A DNA stretch of 64,000 bases from Luminiphilus sp051201685 (GTDB lineage: Bacteria; Pseudomonadota; Gammaproteobacteria; Pseudomonadales; Halieaceae). The DNA lies in assembly GCF_051201685.1 (NCBI RefSeq), contig NZ_CP179213.1, positions 930,001-994,000 of the forward strand, read 5' to 3'. Position 1 is the first letter of the stretch, and every line of letters begins with the position of its first letter. The notes under the pieces are model-generated. The model had not been told where the DNA came from, made no database searches, and was given only the letters and a program-made list of their open reading frames with translations. This document shows, piece by piece, positions 16,511 to 24,290 of the stretch. The position numbers and the translations under genes were made by a program.

Positions 16511-17008
16511 ATGGATCGTTTGACTACACTTTACATCGACAAGGAAGCGCACAAGTTTTCAGCGGCGCATTTCACGATTTTCACAGCCACCGACCGCGAG
16601 CGGCTGCATGGGCACAACTACTCAGTTTCAGCTCGCATTGTGGCGCCCATGGGGAGCAATGGATTCTCTGCGGATTACAACGTTTACAAGCGTCGAATTG
16701 CCGATCTCTGCAAGCCCCTTGACGAGTACATGTTGGTGGCTGGTAACTCACCCTATCAAACCATCGAGGAGCATGAAGACGAATATTGGGTGACCTTTGC
16801 GGGCAGAACCTTGAAGTTTTTACAAGACGAGACCCAGTTGTTGCCCGTCGTCAATGTCACCGTGGAGGAGTTGGCGCATTATCTGTTGGATAAATTGATG
16901 ATGTTGAGTGAGGGTGAAGGTCTGGTTGAGGTCGAAGTGGGGGTTTCTTCGGGGCCAGGACAGACAGGCTCTGCATTGTGGACTGAAGCTGGTAAAAATA
17001 AATCATAG
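16511..17008 (+). CDS. 6-pyruvoyl-tetrahydropterin synthase/QueD family protein with non-canonical active site
   Basis: A COG0720-type protein of 165 residues from the ATG at 16511; the frame is open to 16370 but family similarity starts at this Met. Zinc ligands are intact: His20 (Ser-Ala-Ala-His), His33 and His35 (His-Gly-His). The QueD/PTPS catalytic Cys four residues before His-Gly-His is Arg29, while Glu30 gives an E-x-x-H-G-H motif as described for the PTPS-III subgroup. The catalytic His after Leu-Asp (LDH motif) is Glu72. A conserved Val-Thr-Val-Glu-Glu-Leu-Ala is at 116-122. It is therefore unlikely to be an ordinary QueD. The gene is divergent from an SDR and close to a queuosine-precursor transporter. 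Confidence 0.8.
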   Translation: MDRLTTLYIDKEAHKFSAAHFTIFTATDRERLHGHNYSVSARIVAPMGSNGFSADYNVYKRRIADLCKPLDEYMLVAGNSPYQTIEEHEDEYWVTFAGRTLKFLQDETQLLPVVNVTVEELAHYLLDKLMMLSEGEGLVEVEVGVSSGPGQTGSALWTEAGKNKS

Positions 17009-17028
17009 TATTAATGAACTTTTCTGCT

Positions 17029-17143
17029 GTCGCCGGGGTCTGAATTAATAGCTGCAGTGATGGCGCCACCACGGGGATGGCGTAAGGGAAACATCCTGCT
17101 AGCCCCTTTCCTGCGATGCAGGGGGGGCCCCGATTTGAGTGGC
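17029..17143 (+). ncRNA. Candidate structured RNA upstream of a strong terminator
   Basis: The gap after the PTPS-family stop contains nested complementary blocks: GTCGC 17029-17033 with GTGGC 17139-17143 (two wobbles), CGGGGTC 17034-17040 with GGCCCCG 17126-17132, and CTGCA 17052-17056 with TGCAG 17117-17121. An inner GGATG/CATCC pair lies at 17075-17079/17092-17096. A terminator follows at 17152-17178. It could be a 3'UTR structure or a small RNA. It does not match 6S, SRP, tmRNA, TPP or cobalamin elements as I remember them. The pairings were found by eye. Confidence 0.3.
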
Positions 17144-17151
17144 TCCTTTTT

Positions 17152-17178
17152 CGCCGGCTAATCGCCGGCGTTTTTTTT
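17152..17178 (+). terminator. Rho-independent terminator after the PTPS-family gene
   Basis: A perfect seven-base GC stem CGCCGGC/GCCGGCG with loop TAATC is followed at once by eight T residues. It is read on the plus strand and would end transcripts from the PTPS-family gene or from an RNA in the preceding gap. Confidence 0.9.
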
Positions 17179-17192
17179 ACTTTTTTTCGGGG

Positions 17193-17606
17193 TCAGCGTC
17201 CCAGCTCGTCGAGTAGCTGTTTGAGTGACTGCGCGGTTTGTGGGCCTTTTAAGGTGGCAACTAGGGCGCCCTCAGGGCTTACAATCAGTGTTGTTGGAAG
17301 CACGCTCGGGCGCGGAACACCTAGGGCCGAGGCAGGATCTTGGGGTAAGTTGGCAAAGAGTATGCCCATTTCTGAGCGTTGTTGGCTCAGCTTGGGCCCC
17401 TTTTGATCGTCATAATTAACACCAAAAACCGTAATATCTGGGGCTTTATCAACAAGGTTGAGCTCGGGGATTTCTTCGCGGCAGGGGGTACACCAAAGCG
17501 CCCAGTAATTAACCAGTCGCCACTGTCCTTCTGCAGGTAGTGACTGTGTTGGTTGACCATCACAGCCTGCCGCAAGCAGCAACATGATTGCCAGTACGCG
17601 CTTCAT
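17193..17606 (-). CDS. TlpA/ResA-like thioredoxin-fold lipoprotein
   Basis: A protein of 137 residues with a lipoprotein signal: Leu-Leu-Ala-Ala-Gly-Cys with Cys15 as the lipid-modified residue. The thioredoxin active site Trp-Cys-Thr-Pro-Cys has Cys39 and Cys42, and a cis-Pro (Leu-Pro-Thr-Thr) follows. It is therefore a membrane-anchored periplasmic thiol-disulfide reductase, small for the TlpA family. Which partner it reduces is unknown. Its start overlaps the stop of the YihY gene (four bases), so the two are co-transcribed. Confidence 0.85.
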   Translation of the reverse strand: MKRVLAIMLLLAAGCDGQPTQSLPAEGQWRLVNYWALWCTPCREEIPELNLVDKAPDITVFGVNYDDQKGPKLSQQRSEMGILFANLPQDPASALGVPRPSVLPTTLIVSPEGALVATLKGPQTAQSLKQLLDELGR

Positions 17607-18859
17607 AAAGTTTCTGACAGTGCGCTGTCGCCCTCCGCCGTGCTAAAAAGTTCCTGTAGGGATATGCTCAAAACCTCACTTTGAACCTGCCGTTGCTCAC
17701 TGAGTAATGCGTTCGCACGTATTTGCCAGGGCTTGCAAACCGCTAAGGTGACAGGAACCTCCAACTCTTGGTTGATGAGGGCTTTGATCTCTATGAGCCG
17801 GACATGGTGCAGGTCACGGCTGAGTATGTAGTGACCCTGAAGCGTTTGAGTGATGAGGTTCGCTGCCATGAGTGAATCTCGAATGTGGCGCCAGCTGTCG
17901 CTATCTAGACCATCACCTATAACATCTCGGTCGCTAAGTATTTTGAGCTCCCCAAGAGTGTAGCCCTTCAGTTGAGCGCGCCATAATAAATAAAGAACAT
18001 CGAGAGCTTTGAGTACGACTGGGCGCTGCGCCTGCGCAGCTGTCTGATAGGAGGCCTGACTGTGCACAACAATGGCCCCCAAAAGAATGATGGTCCATGT
18101 GATGTAGAGCCACAGTAAAAAGATAGGTACGGCTGCGAACGCCCCATAAATAAGTGCGTAACTGGAATTGGCTATGGCTGCGGTAAATAGGGCTTTCGCG
18201 GCGGTAAAAGTGACAGCTACAAATAGGCCTCCAAAAATAGCGTGTCGAAAGGGCACAGCGCAGTTGGGAACCGCCATGTAGAGTGCCGTTACGCCAAGTA
18301 TCCCTAAGACAAAGGGGAGGAGTGAAAGTAAGGCGGATGAAACGCCCAGCACATCGATCCCCTCCACAGCGTGGGCGGCCGCAAAGAGATAGGCCTTGAT
18401 GCCTATGCCGAGACCGATGAGGATCGGTGCCAAACTGAGCACTGCCCAATACAGCAGAACACTCGAAACGACATTTCTATTTTCACGGTTGCGCCAGATG
18501 TTGTTGAACGCTCGCTCGACATTTCGCAACATAAGCACCGCCGTGGTTGCCAAAATCGCAATACCGACGCCCGTAAGATTCTTTGCTTGCTCGGAAAAGC
18601 TGGTGAGATAGTTCGCCACGTCTTGGGAGGCCTCGGGAAGCAGGTTATCGACCAGAAACTGCTGCAGTTGCGCCTGAATATCGGTGGCAGTGGGGATCGC
18701 CGTTGATATGGAATACACTAAGGTCAGTAGCGGCACGAGGGCAAAGAGACTCATGTAAACCAGCGCTGCAGCTATTTCAGAGCAGCGGTCATCTTGATAG
18801 CGCTGCAGCAAATACCGACAGCGATCCACGGCGTTCTGTATTGGGGAGTGCTCTGTCAT
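17603..18859 (-). CDS. YihY/BrkB (formerly RNase BN) family inner membrane protein
   Basis: A protein of 418 residues. The N-terminal about 290 residues hold six membrane segments with the family motif Ala-Leu-Val-Tyr-Met-Ser-Leu-Phe-Ala-Leu-Val-Pro-Leu (about 31-43) and Val-Glu-Arg-Ala-Phe-Asn-Asn-Ile-Trp. The remaining about 130 residues are soluble and look like a winged-helix extension, as in other gammaproteobacterial YihY proteins. The old assignment as tRNA-processing RNase BN belongs to another gene; the real role is unknown. It leads a two-gene operon with the TlpA-like lipoprotein. Confidence 0.85.
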   Translation of the reverse strand: MTEHSPIQNAVDRCRYLLQRYQDDRCSEIAAALVYMSLFALVPLLTLVYSISTAIPTATDIQAQLQQFLVDNLLPEASQDVANYLTSFSEQAKNLTGVGIAILATTAVLMLRNVERAFNNIWRNRENRNVVSSVLLYWAVLSLAPILIGLGIGIKAYLFAAAHAVEGIDVLGVSSALLSLLPFVLGILGVTALYMAVPNCAVPFRHAIFGGLFVAVTFTAAKALFTAAIANSSYALIYGAFAAVPIFLLWLYITWTIILLGAIVVHSQASYQTAAQAQRPVVLKALDVLYLLWRAQLKGYTLGELKILSDRDVIGDGLDSDSWRHIRDSLMAANLITQTLQGHYILSRDLHHVRLIEIKALINQELEVPVTLAVCKPWQIRANALLSEQRQVQSEVLSISLQELFSTAEGDSALSETL

Positions 18860-18975
18860 ACTATGCGCTCGTGTGGTGGTTGTTCGGTAACGTAACCGAG
18901 TTAACAGTCCCTCATTAAGCTTAGCAGGGCGGCGATGCCTGTAAATCAGCTATCATCCTTTTTTTTAAGAATACT

Positions 18976-19584
18976 ATGAAATCGATGTCCTATATTTTGG
19001 TGCTCTACTATTCCCGCGGTGGCAAGACCGCTGAAATGGCATCGCGGATAGCGCGGGGTGTAAGCCAAGTCTCGGGTATTGAAGCGCGCTTGCGGACCGT
19101 ACCCCCTGTCGCGACTAGCATCGATGAGCGGGCCCCCGACATTCCCGATAGCGGTCCCCTTTATTGCGAGGAGGATGACTTGCGCCAATGTTCAGGCCTT
19201 GTAGTGGGAAGTCCCACTCGCTTTGGCAATATGGCGGCGCCGTTAAAGCATTTTATCGATACAACTTCATCGCTGTGGCTAAGTGGGGCCCTGATTAACA
19301 AGCCTGCAGCCGTTTTCACTTCAACGTCCAGTTTGCATGGCGGTCAGGAAAGCACGTTGCTGAGTATGCTGCTGCCGTTAATGCATCACGGGATGATACT
19401 GACAGGGCTCCCTTACAGTGAGTCGGGTTTGCGTCAAACAACGGGAGGGGGCACACCCTATGGCGCTAGTCATTGGGCCGGTGAGAATAATGAGCGACCA
19501 CTTGATGAGCATGAAAGCGCGCTGTGTCAGGCTTTGGGCAAGCGCGTGGCAACGATAGCCTTAGCGACGGACTCCATACTGTGA
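18976..19584 (+). CDS. wrbA: NAD(P)H:quinone oxidoreductase, WrbA family flavoprotein
   Basis: A flavodoxin-fold protein of 202 residues. The phosphate loop Tyr-Tyr-Ser-Arg-Gly-Gly-Lys-Thr near the N-terminus, Gly-Ser-Pro-Thr-Arg-Phe-Gly-Asn-Met (about 75-83) and Ser-Thr-Ser-Ser-Leu-His-Gly-Gly-Gln-Glu are typical WrbA FMN-contact motifs. It carries out two-electron reduction of quinones in the cytoplasm. A second ATG at 18985 could also serve as start. It overlaps the DUF2069 gene by one base (TGATG). Confidence 0.9.
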   Translation: MKSMSYILVLYYSRGGKTAEMASRIARGVSQVSGIEARLRTVPPVATSIDERAPDIPDSGPLYCEEDDLRQCSGLVVGSPTRFGNMAAPLKHFIDTTSSLWLSGALINKPAAVFTSTSSLHGGQESTLLSMLLPLMHHGMILTGLPYSESGLRQTTGGGTPYGASHWAGENNERPLDEHESALCQALGKRVATIALATDSIL

Positions 19585-19958
19585 TGGCACGTGGTTCTAC
19601 GACTCGAAAAATTTGGTGGGCGCTGTGGCTTTCTTGGTCGCTGGTGATTGTGCAACAAATTGTACTCGACGCCCGCTTTGGGGCGCCTGTTCAGTTGTTG
19701 ATTCTGCAGGTGGTGCCCCTCTTAGTGTTTGTCCCTTGGGTTCTCAGGGATAACTTGCACAGTCTAATTTGGCTGTCCTTTGTGCTCCTGGGATACTTTG
19801 TTTTAGCGGTGCAGACCGCCTTTGCAAGACCCGGTGATGGGGTCGCCCTCGCCGGTGTATTTTTGCAGGTGATTTTATTCTTGGTAGCGGCCCTCTACAT
19901 CCGCTTTCGAGGCCGAGAGCTGAGGCGGCAACAAACGCCCGAAGTTATGGAGAAGTAG
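19584..19958 (+). CDS. DUF2069 family small membrane protein
   Basis: A protein of 124 residues starting at the ATG that overlaps the wrbA stop (TGATG at 19583-19586); the frame is open further upstream but inside wrbA. Four hydrophobic segments are separated by short loops, with a basic C-terminal tail rich in Arg. Members of this family follow wrbA in Pseudomonas and relatives; function unknown. It ends three bases before sppA, so wrbA-DUF2069-sppA-Nudix appear to be one operon. Confidence 0.85.
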   Translation: MARGSTTRKIWWALWLSWSLVIVQQIVLDARFGAPVQLLILQVVPLLVFVPWVLRDNLHSLIWLSFVLLGYFVLAVQTAFARPGDGVALAGVFLQVILFLVAALYIRFRGRELRRQQTPEVMEK

Positions 19959-19960
19959 TC

Positions 19961-21796
19961 ATGGTGGTTTGGCGTTATATACGCGGTTTTTTCAAAGGGC
20001 TTTGGCGCGGCCTATCCCTCTTCAATAAGGCCGTAATGACGCTAGTCCCACTTGCGGTGACTCTCTACGTTGTGGTGATTATTGCTGTGGCTTTTAATCA
20101 GGTCGCTCCTGACCCAATCCCAGAGCATGCGGCACTGGTGATCAACCCCAACGGCGAGCTCGTTGAAAACCCTTCGCCGTTAGAGCCCATCGAAGCATTG
20201 ATGCAAGACGGCGCTGGGGAAGTGCTGGTTTTTCGCGTCAAAAAAGCAATAAAAGAAGCCGCCGAGGACGATCGTATTACGGCCTTAGTTCTAGACCTTG
20301 AGGCACTAAACGGACCTTCAATCAGTCATGTTCAAGAATTAAAGTCGGCGGTTGAAGCTTTCCAGTTGTCGGGGAAACCCGTCATAGCGATAGGCGATTA
20401 CTACTCTCAGTCCCAATATTTGTTGGCCTCTCAGGCTGACCATGTTCTGCTACATCCAGAGGGAGGTATAGAGGTTTCTGGGTTTGCGGTGTATCGAAAT
20501 TATGTACGCGAACTGCTCGATAACGTTTATCTGACAATGAACGTGTTTCGGGTAGGCGAGAGTAAATCAGCGGTTGAGCCTTACCTTCGTGACGACATGT
20601 CTAACCTTGAACGAGAGGTCGTGGGTCAATGGTTGGGTGATGTTTGGAGCGCCTACACGGGGCTGGTGGAAGCACCTAGAGAGATGGCGCCGGGGTTTGT
20701 TGATCAATTCATTAATGAATTTCCTGATCGATTAGAGATAGCGGGGGGTGATGCTGCTGCGTTGATGTTGGAAGCCGGATTTGTCGATGAGCTAGCGACT
20801 CACAGTCGAAGGGATGAAATGTTGGCCGACTGGGTAGGTGCGACGGATGACGACGGCCACTGGATTTCTGTGTCGGTCAATGACTATTTGGCCGCCCGTG
20901 AGGCAGAAAATGAGGTTGAGGAAACCAAACCGCGCATAGCGGTTATCCCTATCGAGGGCGAGTTAATCCCCGGAGAGAGCGGTCGCGGTTTTGCTGGCTC
21001 TGACACGGTAGTGGCGCAGCTAGAGCGAGCACTTGAGCAAACGGATTTGAGCGCTGTTGTCCTGCGTATTAACTCTCCCGGTGGCAGTGTGTTTGCGTCA
21101 GAAGTCATTCGCCAGAAAATCCTAGAGATACAAGCGCTTGATTTTCCGGTTGTCGCGTCAATGGGCTCGGTAGCGGCCTCTGGTGGTTATTATATTGCCG
21201 CCGATGCGGACGAAATATGGGCACATCCCAGCACCATCACGGGCAGCATTGGCGTATTTGCGGCGTTCCCCACGGTAGAGAAACTCTATCAATGGGCAGG
21301 AGTCACTCCCGACGGTGTCAGCACGTCCAGTCTTGCGACGGCGGCCAGGTTGGATACCGGAGTGAGCGATACTGGGCGTCGTATTATCAACAGCATGATT
21401 AGCAATGTTTATAACGACTTTGTGACTTTGGTGGCTGCGGGACGTGGCAAAACCTGGGACGAGATAAATGCCGTAGCTGGCGGTCGAGTTTGGAGCGGAG
21501 AGGATGCCCTCACAGTGGGGCTGGTCGATAGTTTAGGTGGCCTGCAAGCCGCGCTTGATGCAGCCGCAGGTCTCGCCGAAGTTGAGGACTTCGATACCCT
21601 CTACATTGGTACGCCGATAAGTCCTGAGCAGCGATTCTTTGAGCAAGTGGGAAGGGGGCTGGGTCAGGCACAGCTGCCGGGCAGGTCTGTGCTAAATCGT
21701 TTATCGCAGCAACTAGCGCCTTTCATCCGGCTGTCCGATAGCTTGCAGGATCCTGCCAGTATGTATCTGCGTTGCCTTGAGTGTGGTGGATTCTGA
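19961..21796 (+). CDS. sppA: Signal peptide peptidase SppA, 67K type
   Basis: A membrane-anchored serine protease of 611 residues that degrades released signal peptides in the periplasm. One transmembrane helix at about 26-45 is followed by two tandem crotonase-like S49 domains, the long type found in E. coli. The catalytic lysine is Lys202 in Gly-Glu-Ser-Lys-Ser-Ala-Val-Glu-Pro-Tyr, and the nucleophile is Ser407 in Ala-Ala-Ser-Gly-Gly-Tyr-Tyr; both match the E. coli pair. It overlaps the Nudix gene by one base. Confidence 0.95.
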   Translation: MVVWRYIRGFFKGLWRGLSLFNKAVMTLVPLAVTLYVVVIIAVAFNQVAPDPIPEHAALVINPNGELVENPSPLEPIEALMQDGAGEVLVFRVKKAIKEAAEDDRITALVLDLEALNGPSISHVQELKSAVEAFQLSGKPVIAIGDYYSQSQYLLASQADHVLLHPEGGIEVSGFAVYRNYVRELLDNVYLTMNVFRVGESKSAVEPYLRDDMSNLEREVVGQWLGDVWSAYTGLVEAPREMAPGFVDQFINEFPDRLEIAGGDAAALMLEAGFVDELATHSRRDEMLADWVGATDDDGHWISVSVNDYLAAREAENEVEETKPRIAVIPIEGELIPGESGRGFAGSDTVVAQLERALEQTDLSAVVLRINSPGGSVFASEVIRQKILEIQALDFPVVASMGSVAASGGYYIAADADEIWAHPSTITGSIGVFAAFPTVEKLYQWAGVTPDGVSTSSLATAARLDTGVSDTGRRIINSMISNVYNDFVTLVAAGRGKTWDEINAVAGGRVWSGEDALTVGLVDSLGGLQAALDAAAGLAEVEDFDTLYIGTPISPEQRFFEQVGRGLGQAQLPGRSVLNRLSQQLAPFIRLSDSLQDPASMYLRCLECGGF

Positions 21797-22506
21797 TGTT
21801 TGAGAAAGCCGACTTAGAAAATAAGGCCACACCCGCCCGGTCGGCAGCGACATTGATCGTAACTCGAGATGGAGCTGATGGGTTAGAGGTGCTGCTGTTA
21901 CGGCGCAACCCTGCGCTTAAGGTTATGGCAGGTGCCTGGGTTTTTCCCGGCGGCAAGGTCGATGAAGCTGATGCCGGTGAAGACGCTCTTGCTAGAGCTA
22001 ATAGCGCTGCGATACGAGAACTGCATGAGGAGACGGGGCTCGAGGTTGGGTCGGAACCCATCATCCATTTTTCACGGTGGTTGACTCCTGAAGTGGTCAA
22101 GTATCGATTTGATACCTACTTTTTTCTGGCCCCGCAAAGCGGCAACACTTCAGTCGTGGTCGATGGTAGTGAAATCGTTGAGTATCGCTGGGTAAAGCCC
22201 GATATCGCGATAGCGGAACAGGCGGCAGGGACGTTAAAGGTGCCACCGCCAACCTTGGTATCACTGACTGACGTGGCCGAGTACGAAAGTTTGGCTGATC
22301 TTGTGAAGGCCGTTAAGCGTCGACAGCCGCCTTATTTTTTCCCGAGAATTCTAGAACAGGGAGAGGATCACGTGTTCTTGTATCCGGGCGACTCAGGGTA
22401 TGAGGCCTCTGATGTGAGTCTTTCGACGGTTCGTCACCGAACAACCATGCATCAAGGTGTGTTTTCCTATCGACGGGATTTTCCCTGGCCTGACCATCAC
22501 CAGTAG
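21796..22506 (+). CDS. Nudix hydrolase, NUDT19/CoA-diphosphatase-like
   Basis: A protein of 236 residues starting at the ATG that overlaps the sppA stop (TGATG). An N-terminal Ala-Ala-Thr-Leu-Ile-Val strand leads to Trp-Val-Phe-Pro-Gly-Gly-Lys-Val-Asp and, after an insertion, Ala-Ile-Arg-Glu-Leu-His-Glu-Glu-Thr-Gly-Leu. The Nudix box is thus split by about 13 extra residues, as in the NUDT7/NUDT19-type group that acts on CoA and related diphosphates. Substrate is inferred only at that level. It is the last gene of the wrbA-sppA run; a 297-base gap follows. Confidence 0.85.
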   Translation: MFEKADLENKATPARSAATLIVTRDGADGLEVLLLRRNPALKVMAGAWVFPGGKVDEADAGEDALARANSAAIRELHEETGLEVGSEPIIHFSRWLTPEVVKYRFDTYFFLAPQSGNTSVVVDGSEIVEYRWVKPDIAIAEQAAGTLKVPPPTLVSLTDVAEYESLADLVKAVKRRQPPYFFPRILEQGEDHVFLYPGDSGYEASDVSLSTVRHRTTMHQGVFSYRRDFPWPDHHQ

Positions 22507-22803
22507 CGACCAAAGCTCGAGTTTTCTTGGTCGGGCCCTCTCTCTACGCTGGGTCGGCAGGCGCGCTTCAGAAATGATGACTTGCTGGCCATTCAGAGCT
22601 AGAGGCCTTCGTATATTAGGCGCTAGTGGAGAGTCCTTCGTTTTACAATTTGGGCAGTGATAGGGCAGGTTTCACGGCAACTCCCTCGTGGTCACAACGT
22701 TTTAGCTAAGTGGGCGGTGGTTTTGCTAACGCCGGTGAGATGGTTTTTGACGCAGGATCGCGCTTTCAATACTTCATGACGGAGTAACGCAACTCAGGAT
22801 AGC
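22507..22803. other. Non-coding gap with a perfect hairpin at its left end
   Basis: The 297 bases between the Nudix stop and the convergent DUF3806 gene hold no credible gene. At 22507-22533 CGACCAA and TTGGTCG form a perfect seven-base inverted repeat around a 13-base loop that itself contains CTCGAG. No T run follows, so it is not a typical terminator, though it may act as a weak one for the sppA operon. I see nothing else recognisable and no tRNA-like pattern. Confidence 0.5.
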
Positions 22804-23373
22804 TCAGCGCCAATTGGCTCCCGGCAATTTTGCGCGTGTTGTGGCGACATTGGTGTCGAAAATATCTGCAACGGGGCGTTGGTGGCCCACCTCCCAACGT
22901 CTTGAGATCATGGTGACAGGGAAGAGAAACACCTCACTATTGCCATATTGCAGCGCTCGGGTGCGCCCTGCTCGATCACGGTAAACGACCCAATTCATGT
23001 TAAGCTCGCCGGCGAGGAGATCTCCAAGTACTACGCCAAGGGCTTGCAGTTCTAATTTGTCATCGGGGGCGATTAAACCGAGCTCGAGAATACGTTGAAG
23101 AGTGGCAAGATCCCGATGGGGAATCCCCGTTAATTGTTGGCCCAGTTGGTTTGCCAGGGTTTCGACGTTAGAGCGCTGTGCAGCCATAAACTGTTGGTCG
23201 ATAGGGCTCAGAGGTTCAATGCGTCGATCCAAGGTGTTGGGCGAAATGATGGCGTTCTGGGCCCAACTTTGGGGACCAGCAGTAACCGACAGAAACAACA
23301 ACAGAAAGTGAAGAATTATTTGTCTCACTTTAAGTTGTATCGAAACTCTCGAAGTGGATAATTGCGCGATCAT
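22804..23373 (-). CDS. Exported protein, probable DUF3806 family
   Basis: A protein of 189 residues from the ATG at 23373. A hydrophobic stretch (about 18-31) followed by Gln-Ser-Trp-Ala-Gln looks like a signal peptide with a long N-region; a GTG at 23328 would give a more standard 174-residue precursor. The mature part has a helical region, then Leu-Gly-Val-Val-Leu-Gly-Asp-Leu-Leu-Ala and a beta-rich end with Phe-Leu-Phe-Pro-Val-Thr-Met-Ile-Ser-Arg-Arg, which I associate with DUF3806. The frame to 23664 lies antisense to dapA and is not used. Function is unknown. Confidence 0.65.
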   Translation of the reverse strand: MIAQLSTSRVSIQLKVRQIILHFLLLFLSVTAGPQSWAQNAIISPNTLDRRIEPLSPIDQQFMAAQRSNVETLANQLGQQLTGIPHRDLATLQRILELGLIAPDDKLELQALGVVLGDLLAGELNMNWVVYRDRAGRTRALQYGNSEVFLFPVTMISRRWEVGHQRPVADIFDTNVATTRAKLPGANWR

Positions 23374-23415
23374 GATCAAAGTACAAAACCCAACAATGCC
23401 TTTGGATGAAGCACT

Positions 23416-24288
23416 ATGATAACCGGAAGTATCGTTGCGCTGGTAACACCTATGACGCCCGATGGCGCCATCGATAAAAAAGGTCTCGCTACGTTGATCG
23501 AGTACCACATTCAGGCGGGTACGGCGGCGTTGGGTATTGCGGGCACTACCGGTGAAAGTGCGACCCTCACCATGGGTGAGCATATTGACGTTATTCAGTT
23601 CGCTGTGGAGCAAGCTGCCGGCAGAATACCTGTGGTTGCGGGCACCGGGTCTAACTCTACTCATGAAGCCATTGAATTGACCGTGGCTGCGGCTGCAGCC
23701 GGTGCCGAATACTCACTGTTAGTCACTCCCTACTACAACAAACCGCCGCAGGAAGGGCTTTATCGCCACTTTTGCCAGGTCGCGGCAGCTGTCAACATTC
23801 CCATCATTCTCTACAACGTGCCATCAAGAACAGGTGTCGATCTGAGTAATGAGACCGTTCTCAGGCTGAGTGAGGTGGGAAATATTGCAGGGCTCAAAGA
23901 TGCCACGGGCGATGTCGAGCGTGGGAAGGCCTTAATCTCAAAACTACCTGACACCTTTGCGGTTTACTCTGGAGATGACGCGACAGCCCTCGATTTGATG
24001 AGCGCGGGTGGTCGTGGCAACGTTTCGGTGACCGCAAATATCGCGGCGAGCAAAGTTGCGGAAGTTTGTCGCTTGGCCATTGCCGGTGACTACCCGGGGG
24101 CACAGAAAATTAACGCAGAGCTCAGCGCATTAAATGATGCGCTTTTTATCGAAGCCAACCCCATCCCCGTGAAATGGGCCATGGTAGAGTTGGGAATGAT
24201 CAGCGATGGCATTAGGTTGCCATTAGTGGCAATGTCTTCAGCGCATCAAGACACAGTTTTAAAGGCAATCCGGCAGGCGGGACTCTAA
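23416..24288 (+). CDS. dapA: 4-hydroxy-tetrahydrodipicolinate synthase
   Basis: Condenses pyruvate with aspartate semialdehyde, the first step of the lysine/meso-DAP branch. At 290 residues its numbering matches E. coli exactly: Thr44/Thr45 in Gly-Thr-Thr-Gly-Glu, Tyr133 in Tyr-Asn-Val-Pro-Ser-Arg (Arg138 binds substrate) and the Schiff-base Lys161 in Gly-Leu-Lys-Asp-Ala-Thr. It heads dapA-bamC-MBL, a run also found in Pseudomonas. DapC, DapD and DapE are encoded at 29815-34272. Confidence 0.97.
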   Translation: MITGSIVALVTPMTPDGAIDKKGLATLIEYHIQAGTAALGIAGTTGESATLTMGEHIDVIQFAVEQAAGRIPVVAGTGSNSTHEAIELTVAAAAAGAEYSLLVTPYYNKPPQEGLYRHFCQVAAAVNIPIILYNVPSRTGVDLSNETVLRLSEVGNIAGLKDATGDVERGKALISKLPDTFAVYSGDDATALDLMSAGGRGNVSVTANIAASKVAEVCRLAIAGDYPGAQKINAELSALNDALFIEANPIPVKWAMVELGMISDGIRLPLVAMSSAHQDTVLKAIRQAGL

Positions 24289-24290
24289 CG

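Noticed and set aside
17029..17143. TPP or cobalamin riboswitch, 6S or SRP RNA in the gap after the PTPS-family gene
   Set aside because: GCGTAAGGGAAA recalls the end of a TPP element, but its CTGAGA and other conserved parts are absent; the 6S and SRP core sequences are also absent.
18957..18968. T run before wrbA as a terminator
   Set aside because: No upstream gene is read on the plus strand here and no stable stem precedes the T run.
23374..23664. N-terminal extension of the DUF3806 protein
   Set aside because: It runs antisense through the start of dapA and would bury the signal peptide in the middle of the protein.
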